Of a DNA stretch of 64,000 nucleotides, positions 61,755-64,000 are shown piece by piece. The first letter of the stretch is position 1; each line of letters begins with the position of its first letter. The position numbers and the translations under genes are program-made. The DNA comes from Nocardioides jejuensis. GTDB taxonomy: Bacteria > Actinomycetota > Actinomycetes > Propionibacteriales > Nocardioidaceae. Under the pieces are notes generated by a model. That model had not been told where the DNA came from. It was given only the letters and a program-made list of their open reading frames with translations, and ran no database searches. Where the stretch lies: NCBI RefSeq assembly GCF_004337475.1, contig NZ_SJZJ01000002.1, forward strand, positions 62,001 to 126,000, given 5' to 3'.

Positions 61755-62987
61755 TCAGCCGAAGGTGCGCACGATCCGGCGTCCTGCTGCGGCGGCCAGC
61801 TCCGCGCCGCTCATGCCGAGCACCCGCCGCAGGACGTCGTCCTGGTCGGCCTCCGACGTGCCACCGCCCTGACCCATCGCGGCGAGGAGCTGCCAGACGG
61901 TCTCCGGACCGAAACGGTCGGCGATGACCTGACAGGCCCACCACGAGATGCCGTAGTTGGCGGCGGTGTGCGCGTCGTTGAAACCGGCGTCGCTCGGCAG
62001 TGCCGTCAGCCCGGCCTGCGCCATCTCGAGTGCCTCACGGGAGATGACCCTGTCGTCACGCGGGACGGCCTGCACGGAGACCCACTCGGCGATGCCCTCG
62101 GCGAGCCAGGTCGGCACCCGGTCGTCCCGGTCGGCAACCGCCACGTGGGTGAGCTCGTGGCGGATCAGCCGGTCGCGCCGGGCGTCGTCACGGCCGAGCA
62201 TCCGCGGGTGAAGCATGAACCGCACCGAGGCGACGTCCGTGCTGCCGTTGCCGGCCGGGACGCTGAACGCGACGCCCTCGAGCCGTTCAGGGTCTCCCCC
62301 GGGCAGCTCGTCGAGCGAGGCCATCTGGGCGACGTCGCTCAGTGCGTAGACGACGACATGGTGGGACCAGGGCAGCGGGATCCGCGGTGCGATGTCCTCG
62401 ATCCCCCGGTGCACGGCGCTCATCACCTGGTAGGCGTCGTCGATGCTCGCGTGGTCGAAGATGCCGAGGACACCGTCCTCGTTCTCCGCCTCGATGCGCG
62501 TGCGCTCCCAGGGCTGCAGGTCGACGTCGTGGTCCTCGTCGTACGTCCGGTCGTGGTCGGCGTCGAGCGCCAGCGTGCCGTCAGCGCCGCGACGGAACGT
62601 GAACAGTCCCGGTGCGCGCACCGGCACCACGTCGTACTGGTCGAGCTGCATGATGACGGTGACCTCGGCCTGGATGCTGCCGCCGGGCAGCTCGGTGACG
62701 CCGCGCAGCTGCAGGTCGTACGCCGCGAGCGGCAGCTCCTGCAGGTTGGCGAAGAGCCGCCGCTGGTTGTGCAGGAAGCCGCGCTTCGCGGGGTCCACCG
62801 TCTCCATGAAGGCGGGCTGGTCGTGCATGAGCACCGCCTTGGCGCGCGCGGCGAGCAAGGTGCTGATCGCGTCGTCCAGGGGCGGGCCGACCGGCGTGGG
62901 AGCCGGGGCCGGGGTCGGCGAGGAGCAGCCGGCGACGAGCAGAGCGCCCAGCAGGAGCGGCGCCAGCCGCTGGAAGCCTCGCCGCAC
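61755..62987 (-). CDS. lipoprotein with gluzincin metallopeptidase-like motif
   Basis: A 410-residue exported lipoprotein: LLLGALLVAGC (lipobox, Cys about 20), a Pro/Thr-rich linker, then a domain with beta-strands and acidic stretches. Near the C-terminus RLIRHELTHVAVADRDD gives a HExxH motif, followed 18 residues later by LAEGIAEWVSV, whose Glu would be the third zinc ligand, the gluzincin layout. It is probably a surface peptidase or peptidase-like protein; substrate unknown. Start GTG 62987, 4 bp after the dxs stop, so it is co-transcribed with dxs. The function link is unknown. Confidence 0.75.
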   Translation of the reverse strand: MRRGFQRLAPLLLGALLVAGCSSPTPAPAPTPVGPPLDDAISTLLAARAKAVLMHDQPAFMETVDPAKRGFLHNQRRLFANLQELPLAAYDLQLRGVTELPGGSIQAEVTVIMQLDQYDVVPVRAPGLFTFRRGADGTLALDADHDRTYDEDHDVDLQPWERTRIEAENEDGVLGIFDHASIDDAYQVMSAVHRGIEDIAPRIPLPWSHHVVVYALSDVAQMASLDELPGGDPERLEGVAFSVPAGNGSTDVASVRFMLHPRMLGRDDARRDRLIRHELTHVAVADRDDRVPTWLAEGIAEWVSVQAVPRDDRVISREALEMAQAGLTALPSDAGFNDAHTAANYGISWWACQVIADRFGPETVWQLLAAMGQGGGTSEADQDDVLRRVLGMSGAELAAAAGRRIVRTFG

Positions 62988-62991
62988 GGGG

Positions 62992-64000
62992 TCAGCCGAC
63001 GCGTGCGTCGTCGGCCGCGACCCCGACCGCCGCAGCGACGGCGTCGGCGAGGTGGGTCGGGGTGAGGCCGATGCGCTCCAGGATGACGGCGCGCTTGGCG
63101 TGGTCGAGGAACTCCTGCGGGATGCCGTGGAGCTGCACCGGGGTCGATACCCCGGCCGCGTTGAGCGCCTGGAGGATCGCCGTGCCGACACCGCCGGCGA
63201 CGCCGTTGTCCTCCACGCTGACGACGAGGCGGTGGCTTCGGGCCAGATCGACCAGGGCCGGGTCCACGGGCTTGACCCAGCGCGGGTCGACGACGGTCGC
63301 ACCGATCCCGCGGGCTTCGAGCAGCGCCGCGGTCTCGAGCGCCGTCGCGGCCATCGAGCCGACGCCGACGAGGAGCACGTCCTGAGCCGCGCCGCGCGCC
63401 AGCACGTCGACGCCACCGATCCGCTCCAGGGCCGGCATGTCAGCCGGCGGCGGGCCCTTCGGGAAGCGCACCACGGTCGGGGCGTCCTCGACGGCGACAG
63501 CTTCGCGCAGCAGCTCACGCAGCCGCGCACCGTCACGCGGGGCCGCGATGGCGAGACCCGGCACGACCTGCAGGATCGACATGTCCCACATACCGTTGTG
63601 GCTCGCGCCGTCGTCACCGGTGACCCCGGAGCGGTCGAGCACGAACGTGACGCCGCAGCGGTGCAGCGCGACGTCCATGAGCACCTGGTCGAAGGCACGG
63701 TTGAGGAACGTCGCGTAGACCGCGACGACCGGGTGCACGCCGCCCATCGCCAGACCGGCAGCAGCGGTGGCCGCGTGCTGCTCGGCGATACCGACGTCGA
63801 AGGTCCGCTCCGGGAAGCGGGCGGCGAAGCGGTCCAGGCCCACCGGGTGCATCATCGCGGCGGTGATCGCGGCGACATCGCTGCGCTCCTCGCCGATCTT
63901 CACGATCTCGTCGGCGAAGACGTCGGTCCAGATCGCGGCCTTGGGCTGCTCCTCGCCGGTCGCGACGTCGAACGGGCCGGGCGCGTGGAACTGGTCGGCC
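62992..64000 (-). CDS. dxs: 1-deoxy-D-xylulose-5-phosphate synthase, 3' part
   Basis: The C-terminal 335 residues or so of DXS, the first enzyme of the non-mevalonate isoprenoid pathway; the frame runs off the right edge of the window. Seen here: the pyrimidine-binding domain with [19 protein letters not shown] (catalytic Glu), [34 protein letters not shown] and the transketolase C-terminal domain ([30 protein letters not shown]). The thiamine-diphosphate domain is outside the window. The family is full length at about 630 residues. Confidence 0.95.
   Translation of the reverse strand, partial: ADQFHAPGPFDVATGEEQPKAAIWTDVFADEIVKIGEERSDVAAITAAMMHPVGLDRFAARFPERTFDVGIAEQHAATAAAGLAMGGVHPVVAVYATFLNRAFDQVLMDVALHRCGVTFVLDRSGVTGDDGASHNGMWDMSILQVVPGLAIAAPRDGARLRELLREAVAVEDAPTVVRFPKGPPPADMPALERIGGVDVLARGAAQDVLLVGVGSMAATALETAALLEARGIGATVVDPRWVKPVDPALVDLARSHRLVVSVEDNGVAGGVGTAILQALNAAGVSTPVQLHGIPQEFLDHAKRAVILERIGLTPTHLADAVAAAVGVAADDARVG

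Overview
The window is chromosomal DNA from a high-GC Gram-positive actinobacterium, most likely Nocardioides or a close relative (Nocardioidaceae). Evidence: RbpA, WhiA, a mycothiol-dependent maleylpyruvate isomerase-type protein, a complete Mce lipid-import operon, a fatty-acid gene block arranged like M. tuberculosis Rv0241c-Rv0243, and many genes whose -10 box sits only 6-7 nt before the start codon (leaderless transcripts). The genus is an inference. No rRNA, tRNA, CRISPR array, transposase or integrase was recognised.

Layout. 1-3640: an accessory islet of small orphan genes in mixed orientation, with short repeated sequences between them and a likely frameshifted gene. 3712-12717 (minus strand): conserved housekeeping genes, namely uvrC, an SseB-like gene, rapZ, yvcK and whiA, then gap-pgk-tpiA-secG, then rbpA. 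12749-14553: two tandem membrane paralogues, a cupin and a Rieske lipoprotein. 14604-18877: uvrA with a LexA box, facing a mycothiol-type isomerase and an MBL-fold hydrolase. 18888-21315: a small basic protein, a DUF6338 membrane protein, and an operon of a membrane protein with orphan COX3 and COX4-like subunits behind a doubled palindromic operator. 21673-25318: an old-yellow-enzyme-type oxidoreductase, a two-domain ferredoxin-reductase-like protein and a secreted LVIVD-type protein. 25349-31426: a short UvrA paralogue facing two CoA-ester lyases, a TetR-type ligand domain without a DNA-binding domain coupled to a flavin reductase, and a methyltransferase. 31535-36170: a coupled secreted pair converging on a coupled triad of glycosyltransferase, methyltransferase and terpene-cyclase-like protein. 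36293-41102: an FNR-type flavoprotein, a YjbR protein, uvrB and a phospholipase D-family protein. 41278-49281: yrbEAB-mceABCDEF. 49462-60185: AlkA-type glycosylase, a TetR regulator, fadA2, fabG4-htdX, tesB, a PAC2 protein and fadA-fadB. 60256-64000: an amino-acid permease, a metallopeptidase-like lipoprotein and the 3' part of dxs.

How the parts fit. The right half reads as lipid import and breakdown: Mce proteins bring in a lipid, FadA/FadB and FadA2/FabG4/HtdX handle beta-oxidation or chain-modification chemistry, and TesB hydrolyses acyl-CoA. A direct repeat of AGTTACA lies between fadA2 and fabG4, and a related element lies in front of the TetR gene, which suggests local control. All three nucleotide-excision repair genes are present (uvrA, uvrB, uvrC), but a LexA box was seen only at uvrA.

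The best candidates for undescribed biology are the glycosyltransferase/methyltransferase/cyclase-like triad, the orphan COX3/COX4 operon with its doubled operator, the TetR-like protein lacking its DNA-binding half, and the repeat-laced islet at the left end.
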